Source: an uncultured Mesorhizobium sp.
GTDB taxonomy: Bacteria > Pseudomonadota > Alphaproteobacteria > Rhizobiales > Rhizobiaceae
Length of the DNA: 5,543 nucleotides
Reading direction: 5' to 3'
Assembly (NCBI GenBank): GCA_950071955.1
Contig: CATMOC010000287.1
Coordinates: forward strand, 1 to 5,543
The translations under genes and the position numbers were made by a program. A model generated the notes under the pieces. That model had not been told where the DNA came from, did no database searches, and saw only the letters and a program-made list of their open reading frames with translations. This document shows positions 1 through 5,543 of the stretch, piece after piece; the first letter of the stretch is position 1, and every line of letters starts with the position of its first letter.

Positions 1-348
1 GGGCAGGTTGTGCACCGTGACCGGGCCGTTGGCGATGTCGATGACGGTGTTGGCCCCCTCGACGTAGAAGTGGTGGTGGTCCGAGGTGTTGGTGTCGAAA
101 TAGGTCTTCGCACCCTCGACGGCGAGGATGCGCAGCATGCCGGCCTCGGTGAACTGGTGCAGCGTGTTGTAGACGGTCGCCAGCGACACGGGGACGCCGG
201 CCTGCACTGCTTCCTCGTGCAGTTCCTCGGCGGAGATGTGACGGTCGCCCTTGGCGAAGAGCATGTCCGCCAGCGCGACGCGCTGCCGGGTCGGGCGAAG
301 ACCCGCCTCACGCACCTTGCCGACGATGCCAGCCATTGTCTCTTGCAT
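1..348 (-). CDS. irr: Irr, Fur-family iron/heme-responsive transcriptional regulator (5' part, 3' end outside window)
   Basis: Irr is a cytoplasmic DNA-binding regulator of the Fur superfamily that, in alphaproteobacteria, controls heme synthesis and iron uptake or storage genes according to heme status. The visible 116 residues begin MQETMAG. They contain the winged-helix part (GLRPTRQRVALADMLFAKGD, about 16-35; VSLATVYNTLHQFTEAG, about 54-70) and then the dimerisation domain with the triple histidine at 91-93 in the segment DTNTSDHHHFYVEG. The HHHF-VEG pattern, in place of the Cys-rich HHHH-L-C-x-x-C of true Fur, marks the Irr branch. About 30-35 C-terminal residues are missing because the window ends. 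The ATG at 348 is chosen because GGAAGA lies 5 nt upstream; a second ATG at 336 is possible. No Cys-Pro heme regulatory motif is present in the visible N-terminus, unlike Bradyrhizobium Irr. The gene is transcribed away from the rimP operon. The family call is firm; the target genes are unknown here. Confidence 0.93.
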   Translation of the reverse strand, partial: MQETMAGIVGKVREAGLRPTRQRVALADMLFAKGDRHISAEELHEEAVQAGVPVSLATVYNTLHQFTEAGMLRILAVEGAKTYFDTNTSDHHHFYVEGANTVIDIANGPVTVHNLP

Positions 349-409
349 TAACGTCTTCCAGTGTTCGTGCCCCGCGGACCCGGAGGATCGCGCAATATGC
401 CAGCCACAT

Positions 410-438
410 GATATATTCGTTCCCCCCGCCGAGATCAA
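410..438 (-). promoter_or_regulatory. Candidate sigma70-type promoter of irr
   Basis: Read on the minus strand, TTGATC (438 to 433) and TATATC (415 to 410) are separated by exactly 17 bp. The elements match the -35 and -10 consensus at about four of six positions each. They stand out because the surrounding DNA is very GC rich. The start of transcription would be near 403, giving a leader of about 55 nt before the irr ATG at 348. No experimental support is visible, and regulation by Irr or heme cannot be read from the sequence. Confidence 0.55.
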
Positions 439-453
439 TACATGGCGGCGGGG
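424..453. repeat. 8-bp inverted repeat flanking the irr -35 element
   Basis: CCCCGCCG (424-431) and CGGCGGGG (446-453) form a perfect inverted repeat with a 14-bp spacer. The candidate -35 hexamer of irr (433-438, minus strand) lies in the spacer. No T tract follows on either strand, so it is not an intrinsic terminator. It could be an operator-like dyad or a chance product of high GC content. It does not resemble the AT-rich sites expected for Irr. Confidence 0.4.
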
Positions 454-546
454 CCGCAGGGCGAGCGGCGGGAGCGGCCGAGGCGCGCCAAGCCCGTCCC
501 CGCGGCGAATTTCGGCACGCCTCGCAGTCCGGGCGCCTCAAACTTC

Positions 547-575
547 TTGAAATGCGTCGCGGGAACCGGTATATA
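547..575 (+). promoter_or_regulatory. Sigma70-type promoter of the rimP-nusA-ylxR-infB operon
   Basis: TTGAAA (547-552) and TATATA (570-575) are separated by 17 bp, close to the housekeeping consensus and preceded by CTTC in an AT-enriched patch (541-552). Transcription would start near A582 or A583, about 90 nt upstream of the rimP ATG. I see no comparable promoter between the leader terminator and rimP, or in the 46-bp and 36-bp gaps between the genes, so this promoter probably drives the whole operon in this window. Confidence 0.7.
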
Positions 576-583
576 GCGGTCAA

Positions 584-608
584 ATTCTTGGTCGTACGGC
601 GCAAGAGT
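584..608 (+). promoter_or_regulatory. Leader hairpin that competes with the terminator (candidate antiterminator)
   Basis: In the RNA, ATTCTTG (584-590) pairs with CAAGAGT (602-608), including one T-G wobble. After a bulged G601, GTC (591-593) pairs with GGC (598-600) around a GTAC loop (594-597), giving about ten pairs. Bases 603-608 are also the outer part of the 5' arm of the terminator at 603-634, so the two helices cannot both form fully. Starting right after the predicted transcription start, this hairpin would fold first. Its pairing is seen directly; its role as an antiterminator is inferred. Confidence 0.5.
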
Positions 609-634
609 GGGTCCACCCGGTCCCGCTCTTTTTT
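603..634 (+). terminator. Intrinsic terminator inside the rimP operon leader (candidate attenuator)
   Basis: AAGAGTGGG (603-611) pairs with CCCGCTCTT (622-630) in a continuous 9-bp helix with one T-G wobble (608-625). The loop is TCCACCCGGT (612-621). A run of six T (629-634) ends the helix and follows it, as in a Rho-independent terminator for plus-strand transcription. The minus strand has no equivalent T tract. It lies downstream of the operon promoter and 38 nt before the rimP start, so it would end many transcripts as an RNA of about 53 nt unless it is read through. An upstream overlapping hairpin (584-608) suggests attenuation. The alternative is a separate small RNA gene whose read-through feeds the operon. 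Confidence 0.72.
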
Positions 635-654
635 GTTACCCGCGCGGCCCTTCC

Positions 655-672
655 GGAGACATACGCACGGGA
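655..672 (+). promoter_or_regulatory. rimP ribosome binding region with unusual spacing
   Basis: The best Shine-Dalgarno match before the rimP ATG (673) is GGAG at 655-658, which leaves a long spacer of 14 nt. A weaker purine stretch, CGGGA (668-672), touches the start codon. CCCG at 639-642 can pair with CGGG at 668-671, which would bring GGAG into the loop side of a weak helix. No in-frame ATG, GTG or TTG gives a better distance. Initiation may be modest or structure dependent; this is inferred. Confidence 0.4.
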
Positions 673-1293
673 ATGACGGACCAGACGACCGAGGCGGACG
701 ACCGCATCATCCGCGAGACCGGAACAGACCAGCGCGTGGCGCTGCTCATCCAGCCATTGCTGCGCTCGATGGGATACCGGCTGGTGCGGGTGCGGCTGTC
801 GGGGCAGAACGGCCTCACCTTGCAGATCATGGCCGAGCGCCTCGACGGCACGATGACGGTCGAGGACTGCGAGGAGGTGAGCCGCGCGGTGTCGCCGCTG
901 CTCGACGTCGAGGACGTGATCGACAAGGCCTATCACCTGGAAGTCTCCTCGCCCGGCATCGACCGGCCGCTGGTGCGCAAGAGCGATTTCGGCCACTGGG
1001 CCGGGCATCTGGCCAAGCTGGAGACCTCGATGCCGGTGGCCGAGAAGAAGCGGTTCCGCGGCAAGATCGCCGAGGCGACCGAGACCGAGGTGGTGATCGA
1101 GCGCGACCAGGCGAGCTACGGCGACGAGCCGGTGGTGCGCATCCCGTTCGACGTCATATCCGAGGCCAGGCTGGTCCTGACGGACGACCTCGTGCGCGAG
1201 GCGCTCCAGAAGGACAAGAAGGCGCGCCAGGAACGAAAGAAACGCCGCGGCGAAGAGCCGGACGGCGAGGACGAACAACAAACGCAAGATTGA
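673..1293 (+). CDS. rimP: RimP, ribosome maturation factor for the 30S subunit
   Basis: RimP binds pre-30S particles in the cytoplasm and helps the central pseudoknot and the S12 region assemble. The 206-residue product begins [17 protein letters not shown]. The N-terminal alpha/beta domain (about 20-103) carries [17 protein letters not shown] and the family signature [14 protein letters not shown] (about 87-100). The C-terminal SH3/Sm-like domain (about 104-172) includes KKRFRGKI and ends in [12 protein letters not shown] highly charged Lys/Arg then Glu/Asp tail (about 175-206) follows, as is common in Rhizobiales and longer than in E. coli RimP (about 150 residues). The ATG at 673 gives the expected N-terminus; upstream in-frame GTG at 607 would run through the leader terminator and is rejected. 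It is the first gene of the operon, 46 bp before nusA. Confidence 0.95.
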   Translation: MTDQTTEADDRIIRETGTDQRVALLIQPLLRSMGYRLVRVRLSGQNGLTLQIMAERLDGTMTVEDCEEVSRAVSPLLDVEDVIDKAYHLEVSSPGIDRPLVRKSDFGHWAGHLAKLETSMPVAEKKRFRGKIAEATETEVVIERDQASYGDEPVVRIPFDVISEARLVLTDDLVREALQKDKKARQERKKRRGEEPDGEDEQQTQD

Positions 1294-1300
1294 ATTCGCG

Positions 1301-1321
1301 GCGCGGCCACAGGGCCGGCGC
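1301..1321 (+). other. Stem-loop in the rimP-nusA gap
   Basis: GCGCGGCC (1301-1308) can pair with GGCC (1313-1316) and GCGC (1318-1321) around an ACAG loop, with one bulged G (1317). It fills the gap just before the nusA Shine-Dalgarno (1327-1333). No T tract follows, so it is not a terminator. It could be an RNA processing or stability element, or a chance effect of GC-rich sequence. Confidence 0.35.
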
Positions 1322-1339
1322 GAAGCAAGGGAGACCATC

Positions 1340-2944
1340 ATGGCAGTCAGTGCAAACCGGCTGGAGCTTCTGCAGATCGCGGACGCCGTGGCCCGCGAGA
1401 AATCGATCGACAAGTCCATCGTCATCGCGGCGATGGCCGACGCGATCCAGAAGGCGGCCCGCTCGCGCTATGGTCAGGAGACCAACATCCGCGCCGACAT
1501 CAACCCGACCACGGGCGAGATGAAGCTGCAGCGGCTGATGGAGGTGGTCGAGGACGTCGAGGAGTTCGGGCGCCAGATTTCGCTGCGCGACGCGCGCGAC
1601 CGCAACCCGGACGCGCAGGTGGGCGACTTCATCGCCGAGCAGCTCCCGCCGATGGATTTCGGACGCATCGCGGCGCAGTCGGCTAAGCAGGTGATCGTGC
1701 AGAAGGTGCGCGAGGCCGAGCGCGACCGCCAGTACGACGAGTACAAGGACCGCATCGGCGAGATCATCAACGGCACCGTCAAGCGCGTCGAATACGGCAA
1801 CGTGATCGTCGATCTCGGCCGCGGCGAGGCGATCATCCGGCGCGACGAGTTGATCCCGCGCGAGAACTACAAGTACGGCGACCGCGTGCGCGCCTATGTC
1901 TACGACGTGCGGCGCGAGCAGCGCGGACCGCAGATCTTCCTGTCGCGCACGCATCCCCAGTTCATGGCCAAGCTCTTCCAGATGGAAGTGCCGGAGATCT
2001 ACGACGGCATAATCGAGATCAAGTCGGTCGCCCGCGATCCCGGATCGCGCGCCAAGATCGCGGTGATCTCGCGCGACAGTTCCATCGACCCGGTCGGCGC
2101 CTGCGTGGGCATGCGCGGCAGCCGCGTGCAGGCGGTGGTCGGCGAGCTGCAGGGCGAGAAGATCGACATCATCCCCTGGTCGCAGGATGCGGCGTCCTTC
2201 ATCGTCAACGCCTTGCAGCCGGCCGAAGTCGCCAAGGTGGTGCTCGACGAGGATGCCGAGCGCATTGAAGTCGTCGTCCCGGATGACCAACTATCGCTTG
2301 CGATCGGCCGGCGCGGACAGAACGTTCGCCTGGCCTCGCAGCTGACCGGCTGGGACATCGACATCCTCACCGAGCAGGAGGAGAGCGAGCGCCGTCAGAA
2401 GGAGTTCGTGGAACGCTCCACCCTGTTCATGGATGCCCTGAACGTCGACGAGATGGTCGGCCAGGTCCTGGCTTCCGAAGGTTTCACCTCCGTGGAGGAA
2501 GTCGCGTACGTCGATGCCGACGAGATTTCGTCCATCGACGGGTTCGACGAGGACACGGCGTCCGAGATCCAGGCCCGCGCGCGGGAATATCTCGAGCGCA
2601 TCGAGGCCGAGCACGACGCAAAACGGCGTGAACTGGGCGTCGAGGACGCGTTGCGAGAGGTGCCCGGCATGACCACCGCCATGATGGTCACGCTCGGCGA
2701 GGACGGCGTGAAGACGGTCGAGGATTTCGCCGGCTACGCCGTCGACGACATCGTCGGCTGGAAGGAACGCAAGGACGGCGAGACCAAGATGTTCCCCGGT
2801 GTCCTTTCGGACCACGGGGTGAGCCGCGCCGACGCCGAGCAGATGGTGCTCGCGGCGCGCCTGAAGGCAGGCTGGATCACCGAGGACGACCTCGCCGGGG
2901 AGACCGACGAGGCCGAACTGGAAGAGCAGCCGGCCGAAGCCTGA
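1340..2944 (+). CDS. nusA: NusA, transcription termination/antitermination factor
   Basis: NusA binds RNA polymerase and nascent RNA. It promotes hairpin pausing and intrinsic termination, and takes part in antitermination of rRNA operons. The 534-residue protein is full length and has the classic order. The RNAP-binding N-terminal domain is at about 1-130 ([20 protein letters not shown]). The S1 domain is at about 136-203 ([21 protein letters not shown]). KH1 is at about 205-280 with GMRG at 257-260, and KH2 is at about 281-345 with GRRG at 323-326 ([21 protein letters not shown]). Two acidic helix-hairpin-helix repeats (about 365-420 and 433-512) match the AR1/AR2 region found in proteobacteria, followed by an acidic tail. 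AAGGGAG at 1327-1333, 6 nt before the ATG, supports the start. Nothing is truncated. Its own operon leader contains a terminator, so autoregulation is plausible. Confidence 0.97.
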   Translation: MAVSANRLELLQIADAVAREKSIDKSIVIAAMADAIQKAARSRYGQETNIRADINPTTGEMKLQRLMEVVEDVEEFGRQISLRDARDRNPDAQVGDFIAEQLPPMDFGRIAAQSAKQVIVQKVREAERDRQYDEYKDRIGEIINGTVKRVEYGNVIVDLGRGEAIIRRDELIPRENYKYGDRVRAYVYDVRREQRGPQIFLSRTHPQFMAKLFQMEVPEIYDGIIEIKSVARDPGSRAKIAVISRDSSIDPVGACVGMRGSRVQAVVGELQGEKIDIIPWSQDAASFIVNALQPAEVAKVVLDEDAERIEVVVPDDQLSLAIGRRGQNVRLASQLTGWDIDILTEQEESERRQKEFVERSTLFMDALNVDEMVGQVLASEGFTSVEEVAYVDADEISSIDGFDEDTASEIQARAREYLERIEAEHDAKRRELGVEDALREVPGMTTAMMVTLGEDGVKTVEDFAGYAVDDIVGWKERKDGETKMFPGVLSDHGVSRADAEQMVLAARLKAGWITEDDLAGETDEAELEEQPAEA

Positions 2945-2970
2945 GCCGGACAATGGAACGGCGGCTGACC

Positions 2971-2983
2971 GGAGAGTTGTTTG
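2971..2983 (+). promoter_or_regulatory. Shine-Dalgarno and TTG start that decide the ylxR start
   Basis: GGAG (2971-2974, extending to GGAGAG) lies 6 nt before a TTG codon at 2981. The next in-frame start, ATG at 2990, is 15 nt from that GGAG with only a weak GGACGAG nearer to it. Spacing favours the rare TTG start; the ATG would shorten the protein by three residues without touching the domain. Confidence 0.55.
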
Positions 2984-3640
2984 GACGAGATGGCCGAACG
3001 CACATGCATCGTGACGCGCCGCGCGGGCGAGCCGGAAGGCCTGATCCGCTTCGTGGCGGGTCCCGACATGTCGGTCGTGCCGGACCTGAAGAGGAACCTG
3101 CCGGGGCGCGGCTGCTGGGTCACCGCTGAGCGGACCCGTGTCGAGGAAGCGGCTCGCAAGAACCTCTTCCGACGCGCGCTCAAGGCGGAGGTAAACGTCG
3201 ACCGGGACCTCGCCGGAATGGTCGACGCTCTGCTGACCAAGTCCCTGCTGGGCGCGCTCGGGCTTGCGCGCAAGGCCGGTGCCGTGGCATTGGGCGCAGC
3301 CAAGACGGACGCCGCCATCCGCTCGGGAAAGGCTCTCGTCGTGCTTCACGCCAAGGAAGCGGCCGAGGACGGCATTCGCAAGCTTTCCCAGGCGCGCAAG
3401 GCGACCGTCCATCTGGGCGGTCCGGATATCGAGGCCTACAAACTCCTTTCGGAGGCCGAAATGGGTTTGGCATTCGGGGCCACAAATGTGATACATGCTG
3501 CCGTGCTCGCGCAGGACGCGGGCAAGGCGGCTTTCAGGCGCGTGGTTGCGCTTGACCGTTACCGGGGCGGCTCCCCGGATGGCCGGGCGGCAGTTGACGG
3601 CCCGCCGGCACAGACGGCGCCTAACAAGGATACGGAATGA
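2981..3640 (+). CDS. ylxR: RNA-binding protein: YlxR (DUF448) domain fused to a YlxQ/L7Ae-like domain
   Basis: The protein has 219 residues. The N-terminal YlxR/DUF448 domain (about 5-85) shows RTCIVTRR (7-14), LIRFVAGPD and the signature PGRGCWV (41-47), with a basic cluster around [10 protein letters not shown]. The second part (about 86-185) looks like the L7Ae/L30e-type YlxQ fold: [17 protein letters not shown], then [19 protein letters not shown] and [13 protein letters not shown]. In Bacillus these are two adjacent genes between nusA and infB; here they form one chain, as is usual in alphaproteobacteria. Both domains are thought to bind RNA or ribosome-associated targets, and YlxR has been linked to transcription and RNase P in Firmicutes; the exact role here is unknown. 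A low-complexity tail (about 195-219) ends the protein. Its stop codon overlaps the infB start (ATGA), which suggests coupled translation. Confidence 0.9.
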   Translation: MDEMAERTCIVTRRAGEPEGLIRFVAGPDMSVVPDLKRNLPGRGCWVTAERTRVEEAARKNLFRRALKAEVNVDRDLAGMVDALLTKSLLGALGLARKAGAVALGAAKTDAAIRSGKALVVLHAKEAAEDGIRKLSQARKATVHLGGPDIEAYKLLSEAEMGLAFGATNVIHAAVLAQDAGKAAFRRVVALDRYRGGSPDGRAAVDGPPAQTAPNKDTE

Positions 3641-5543
3641 CGGATACGAAATCGGGCGACGACAAGACGCTGACCGTGAATACGAAGAAGACCCTGACCC
3701 TGAAGCGGCCGGGGGTCGAGCAGGGAACCGTGCGCCAGAACTTCTCGCATGGGCGGACGAAGTCCGTCGTCGTCGAGACCAAGAAGCGCAAGTTCTCCAT
3801 CCCGGGCGAACGCCAGGAACAGGCGCCGCTGGCGCTGAACCCGCGCCCGCAGCCGGCCGCCCCGCGCCCAGCGCCGCCGCCGCAGGCACCGGTCGCCCGC
3901 CAGCCGCAGCCGCCGCAGCGCGAGGCTCCGCGCGCGCCGGCCCAGGCGGACCGCTCGGGGGTCGTGCTGAACGACCTCTCCGGCGAGGAGATCGAAGCGC
4001 GTCGCCGCGCCCTCGAGGAGTCGCGCCATCGCGAGATCGAAGAGCGCAAGCGCGCCCAGGAAGACGCCCTGCGCCGCAACGAGGAAGAAGAACGCCGCCG
4101 CAAGGAGCGTGAGGAATCCGCGCTCCGGCAGGCCGAGGAAGAAGCGCGCCTGCAGCGCGAGGCCGAAGCCCGGCGCCGCGCCGAGGAAGAAGCGCGCCGC
4201 CGCACGCCGCTGGTGGAGCCGGAGGTCGCGGACGAGCCCGAGGTGGTCAAGAGCAAGACCAAGCCCGGCCTGCCGCCCAAGCGCATCCCGACGCCGGAAG
4301 TTCCGCGCCCGACGCGCGGACGCGACGAGGACCGACGCCGCGGCAAGCTGACGCTCAACAGCGCCCTTTCGGGCGACGAGGCCCGCGGCCGCTCGCTGTC
4401 GGCCATGCGCCGCCGCCAGGAGAAGTTCAAGCGCGGCATGCATCAGGAACCGCGCGAGAAGATCGCGCGTGAAGTGATCCTGCCCGAGACGATCACCATC
4501 CAGGAACTCGCCAGCCGCATGGCCGAGCGGGCGGTGGACGTCGTGAAGTACTTCATGAAGCAGGGCCAGATCATGAAGCCCGGCGACCTGATCGACGCCG
4601 ACACGGCCGAACTGGTCGCGTCGGAGTTCGGCCACACGGTCAAGCGCGTGGCGGAATCCGACATCGAGGAAGGGCTGTTCAACATCGCCGACAAACCGGA
4701 GAACCAGGAACGGCGTCCCCCGGTCGTCACCATCATGGGCCACGTCGACCACGGCAAGACGTCGCTGCTCGACGCCATCCGCGAGGCCAACGTGGTTTCG
4801 GGCGAGGCCGGAGGCATCACCCAGCACATCGGCGCCTACCAGGTGGAGAAGAACGGCCAGAAGATCACCTTCATCGACACGCCGGGCCACGCCGCCTTCA
4901 CGGCGATGCGTGCCCGCGGCGCACAGGCGACCGACATCGCGGTCCTGGTGGTCGCGGCCAACGACGGCGTGATGCCGCAGACGATCGAGTCCATCAGCCA
5001 CGCCAAGGCGGCGGGGGTGCCGATCATCGTGGCGATCAACAAGATCGACAAGCCCGACGCCGACCCGCAGAAGGTACGCACGCAGCTGCTCCAGCACGAG
5101 GTGTTCGTGGAATCCATGGGCGGCGAGGTGCTCGACGTCGAGGTTTCCGCGACCAAGAAGACCAACCTCGACAAGCTGCTCGAAGCGATCCTGCTGCAGG
5201 CAGAACTGCTCGACCTGAAGGCCGATCCGGAGCGTACTTCGGAAGGCGTCGTCATCGAGGCCAAGCTCGACAAGGGCCGCGGTCCGGTCGCGACCGTGCT
5301 GGTGCAGACCGGCATGCTGCTGCCTGGCGACATCATCGTGGCCGGCAACGAATGGGGCAAGGTGCGCGCGCTGGTCAACGACCGCGGCGAGCAGATCAAG
5401 GAAGCCGGACCATCCACGCCCGTCGAGGTGCTGGGTCTCCAGGGCACGCCGCAGGCAGGCGATCGCTTCGCCACCGTGGAAAGCGAGGCACGGGCACGCG
5501 AGATCACCGAATACCGCCAGCGTCTGGCGCGCGAGAAGGCGGT
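3637..5543 (+). CDS. infB: Translation initiation factor IF-2 (5' part, C-terminus outside window)
   Basis: IF2 is the GTPase that brings fMet-tRNA to the 30S subunit and promotes 50S joining. The window shows 635 codons. The N-terminus has an IF2-associated motif ([20 protein letters not shown], 20-39), a Pro/Ala/Gln-rich linker (about 64-104), a long charged helix rich in Glu and Arg (about 117-189), and an IF2_N domain (about 275-335). The G domain has GHVDHGKT (368-375), the switch I region GGITQHIG (392-399), DTPGH (414-418), NKID (468-471) and SATKK (504-508), so it appears catalytically intact. A beta-barrel domain II follows (about 523-620). About 220 residues, covering domain III and the tRNA-binding C-terminal domains, lie beyond the edge, judged from E. 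coli IF2. The ATG overlaps the ylxR stop, and AAGGA at 3626-3630, 6 nt upstream, gives a good ribosome binding site. Confidence 0.97.
   Translation, partial: MTDTKSGDDKTLTVNTKKTLTLKRPGVEQGTVRQNFSHGRTKSVVVETKKRKFSIPGERQEQAPLALNPRPQPAAPRPAPPPQAPVARQPQPPQREAPRAPAQADRSGVVLNDLSGEEIEARRRALEESRHREIEERKRAQEDALRRNEEEERRRKEREESALRQAEEEARLQREAEARRRAEEEARRRTPLVEPEVADEPEVVKSKTKPGLPPKRIPTPEVPRPTRGRDEDRRRGKLTLNSALSGDEARGRSLSAMRRRQEKFKRGMHQEPREKIAREVILPETITIQELASRMAERAVDVVKYFMKQGQIMKPGDLIDADTAELVASEFGHTVKRVAESDIEEGLFNIADKPENQERRPPVVTIMGHVDHGKTSLLDAIREANVVSGEAGGITQHIGAYQVEKNGQKITFIDTPGHAAFTAMRARGAQATDIAVLVVAANDGVMPQTIESISHAKAAGVPIIVAINKIDKPDADPQKVRTQLLQHEVFVESMGGEVLDVEVSATKKTNLDKLLEAILLQAELLDLKADPERTSEGVVIEAKLDKGRGPVATVLVQTGMLLPGDIIVAGNEWGKVRALVNDRGEQIKEAGPSTPVEVLGLQGTPQAGDRFATVESEARAREITEYRQRLAREKA
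4132..4198 (+). repeat. 19-bp direct repeat within the charged helix of infB
   Basis: GCCGAGGAAGAAGCGCGCC occurs at 4132-4150 and again at 4180-4198, exactly 48 bp (16 codons) apart and in the same frame. Each copy encodes AEEEAR in the Glu/Arg-rich helix of the IF2 N-terminal region. It probably reflects internal duplication in a low-complexity, fast-evolving linker. It has no sign of being a mobile or regulatory repeat. Confidence 0.7.

Larger units (their letters stand above)
349..672. promoter_or_regulatory. Divergent intergenic region between irr and rimP
   Basis: This stretch of about 324 bp separates two divergently read genes and carries no convincing coding region. From left to right it holds the irr leader (about 55 nt), a candidate irr promoter on the minus strand (410-438) set within an 8-bp dyad (424-453), and a GC-rich filler (454-545) in which I see nothing definite. 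It continues with the rimP operon promoter (547-575) and a leader of about 90 nt containing two overlapping hairpins and a terminator (582-634), followed by the rimP ribosome binding region (651-672). I looked for a tRNA and for clear iron-box operators (ICE, RirA or Fur type) and found none that I could defend. Confidence 0.75.

Noticed and set aside
409..423. Possible RirA-type iron box (TGA, nine bases, TCA) upstream of irr.
   Set aside because: The second half reads TCC, not TCA, and the flanks lack the usual symmetry, so it is only a near miss.
454..545. Possible tRNA or structured RNA in the GC-rich part of the intergenic region.
   Set aside because: No cloverleaf, T-loop signature or terminator was found; the short GAGGCG/CGCCTC matches are what GC content alone would give.
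544..552. Short TTC-TT-GAA dyad as an iron-control operator at the rimP promoter.
   Set aside because: It is only a three-base half-site overlapping the -35 hexamer and is explained by the promoter itself.
308..616. Small minus-strand open frame across the intergenic region (102 codons).
   Set aside because: It overlaps the irr start in a different frame and crosses both promoters; the composition is Arg-rich and no ribosome binding site is evident at 616.
336..1523. Plus-strand open frame of about 395 codons starting in irr and ending in nusA.
   Set aside because: It overlaps irr, the promoter region, rimP and nusA in another frame and its translation is Arg/Gly/Ala-rich with no family resemblance.
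2291..3889. Minus-strand open frame of about 530 codons spanning nusA, ylxR and infB.
   Set aside because: It is antisense to three conserved genes, crosses their junctions, and shows no recognisable domain. Two further minus-strand frames over rimP and nusA (580-1425 and 1154-2290) were rejected for the same reason.
4402..4440. Internal IF2 start (like the shorter E. coli IF2 forms) at the ATG at 4438.
   Set aside because: The nearest AGGAG (4418-4422) is 15 nt away, too far to support an internal start, and no other ATG nearby has a ribosome binding site.
3559..5097. Long open frame of about 510 codons on the minus strand, opposite infB.
   Set aside because: It lies antisense to a firmly recognised gene, its product is a low-complexity Leu/Arg/Ala-rich translation, and open antisense frames are normal in DNA this rich in GC.

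Overview
The window looks like a chromosomal segment of a GC-rich alphaproteobacterium, most likely of the order Hyphomicrobiales (Rhizobiales), perhaps near the Mesorhizobium/Phyllobacteriaceae group. This rests on the gene order, on an Irr-type Fur-family regulator (Irr is an alphaproteobacterial specialty) and on the style of the RimP, NusA and IF2 proteins. The placement is from memory of these families, not from a search. Nothing suggests mobile DNA, CRISPR, phage or horizontal transfer.

Layout. On the minus strand at the left edge is the 5' part of irr, the iron/heme-responsive regulator, which runs off the window. A divergent intergenic region of about 324 bp follows. It holds a plausible irr promoter reading left and a strong sigma70-type promoter reading right. 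The plus strand then carries the conserved transcription/translation operon rimP - nusA - ylxR/ylxQ fusion - infB. The three junctions are 46 bp, 36 bp and a 4-bp ATGA overlap. infB is cut by the right edge after 635 codons, in the middle of the protein.

How the genes work together. RimP helps mature the 30S ribosomal subunit. NusA controls pausing, termination and antitermination by RNA polymerase. The YlxR-YlxQ protein is a small RNA-binding protein always found near nusA and infB. IF2 brings initiator tRNA to the ribosome. The operon therefore ties ribosome assembly, transcription elongation and translation initiation together.

The most interesting signal is in the operon leader. Between the promoter (-10 at 570-575) and the rimP start (673) lies a full intrinsic terminator: a 9-bp stem, a 10-nt loop and a T tract (603-634). 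A second hairpin (584-608), beginning about two bases after the predicted transcription start, uses six of the same bases. The two structures exclude each other, as in a transcription attenuator. Because the operon encodes NusA, a factor that acts on hairpin terminators, self-regulation of nusA by leader attenuation is an attractive but untested reading. The coding genes themselves are ordinary and intact.
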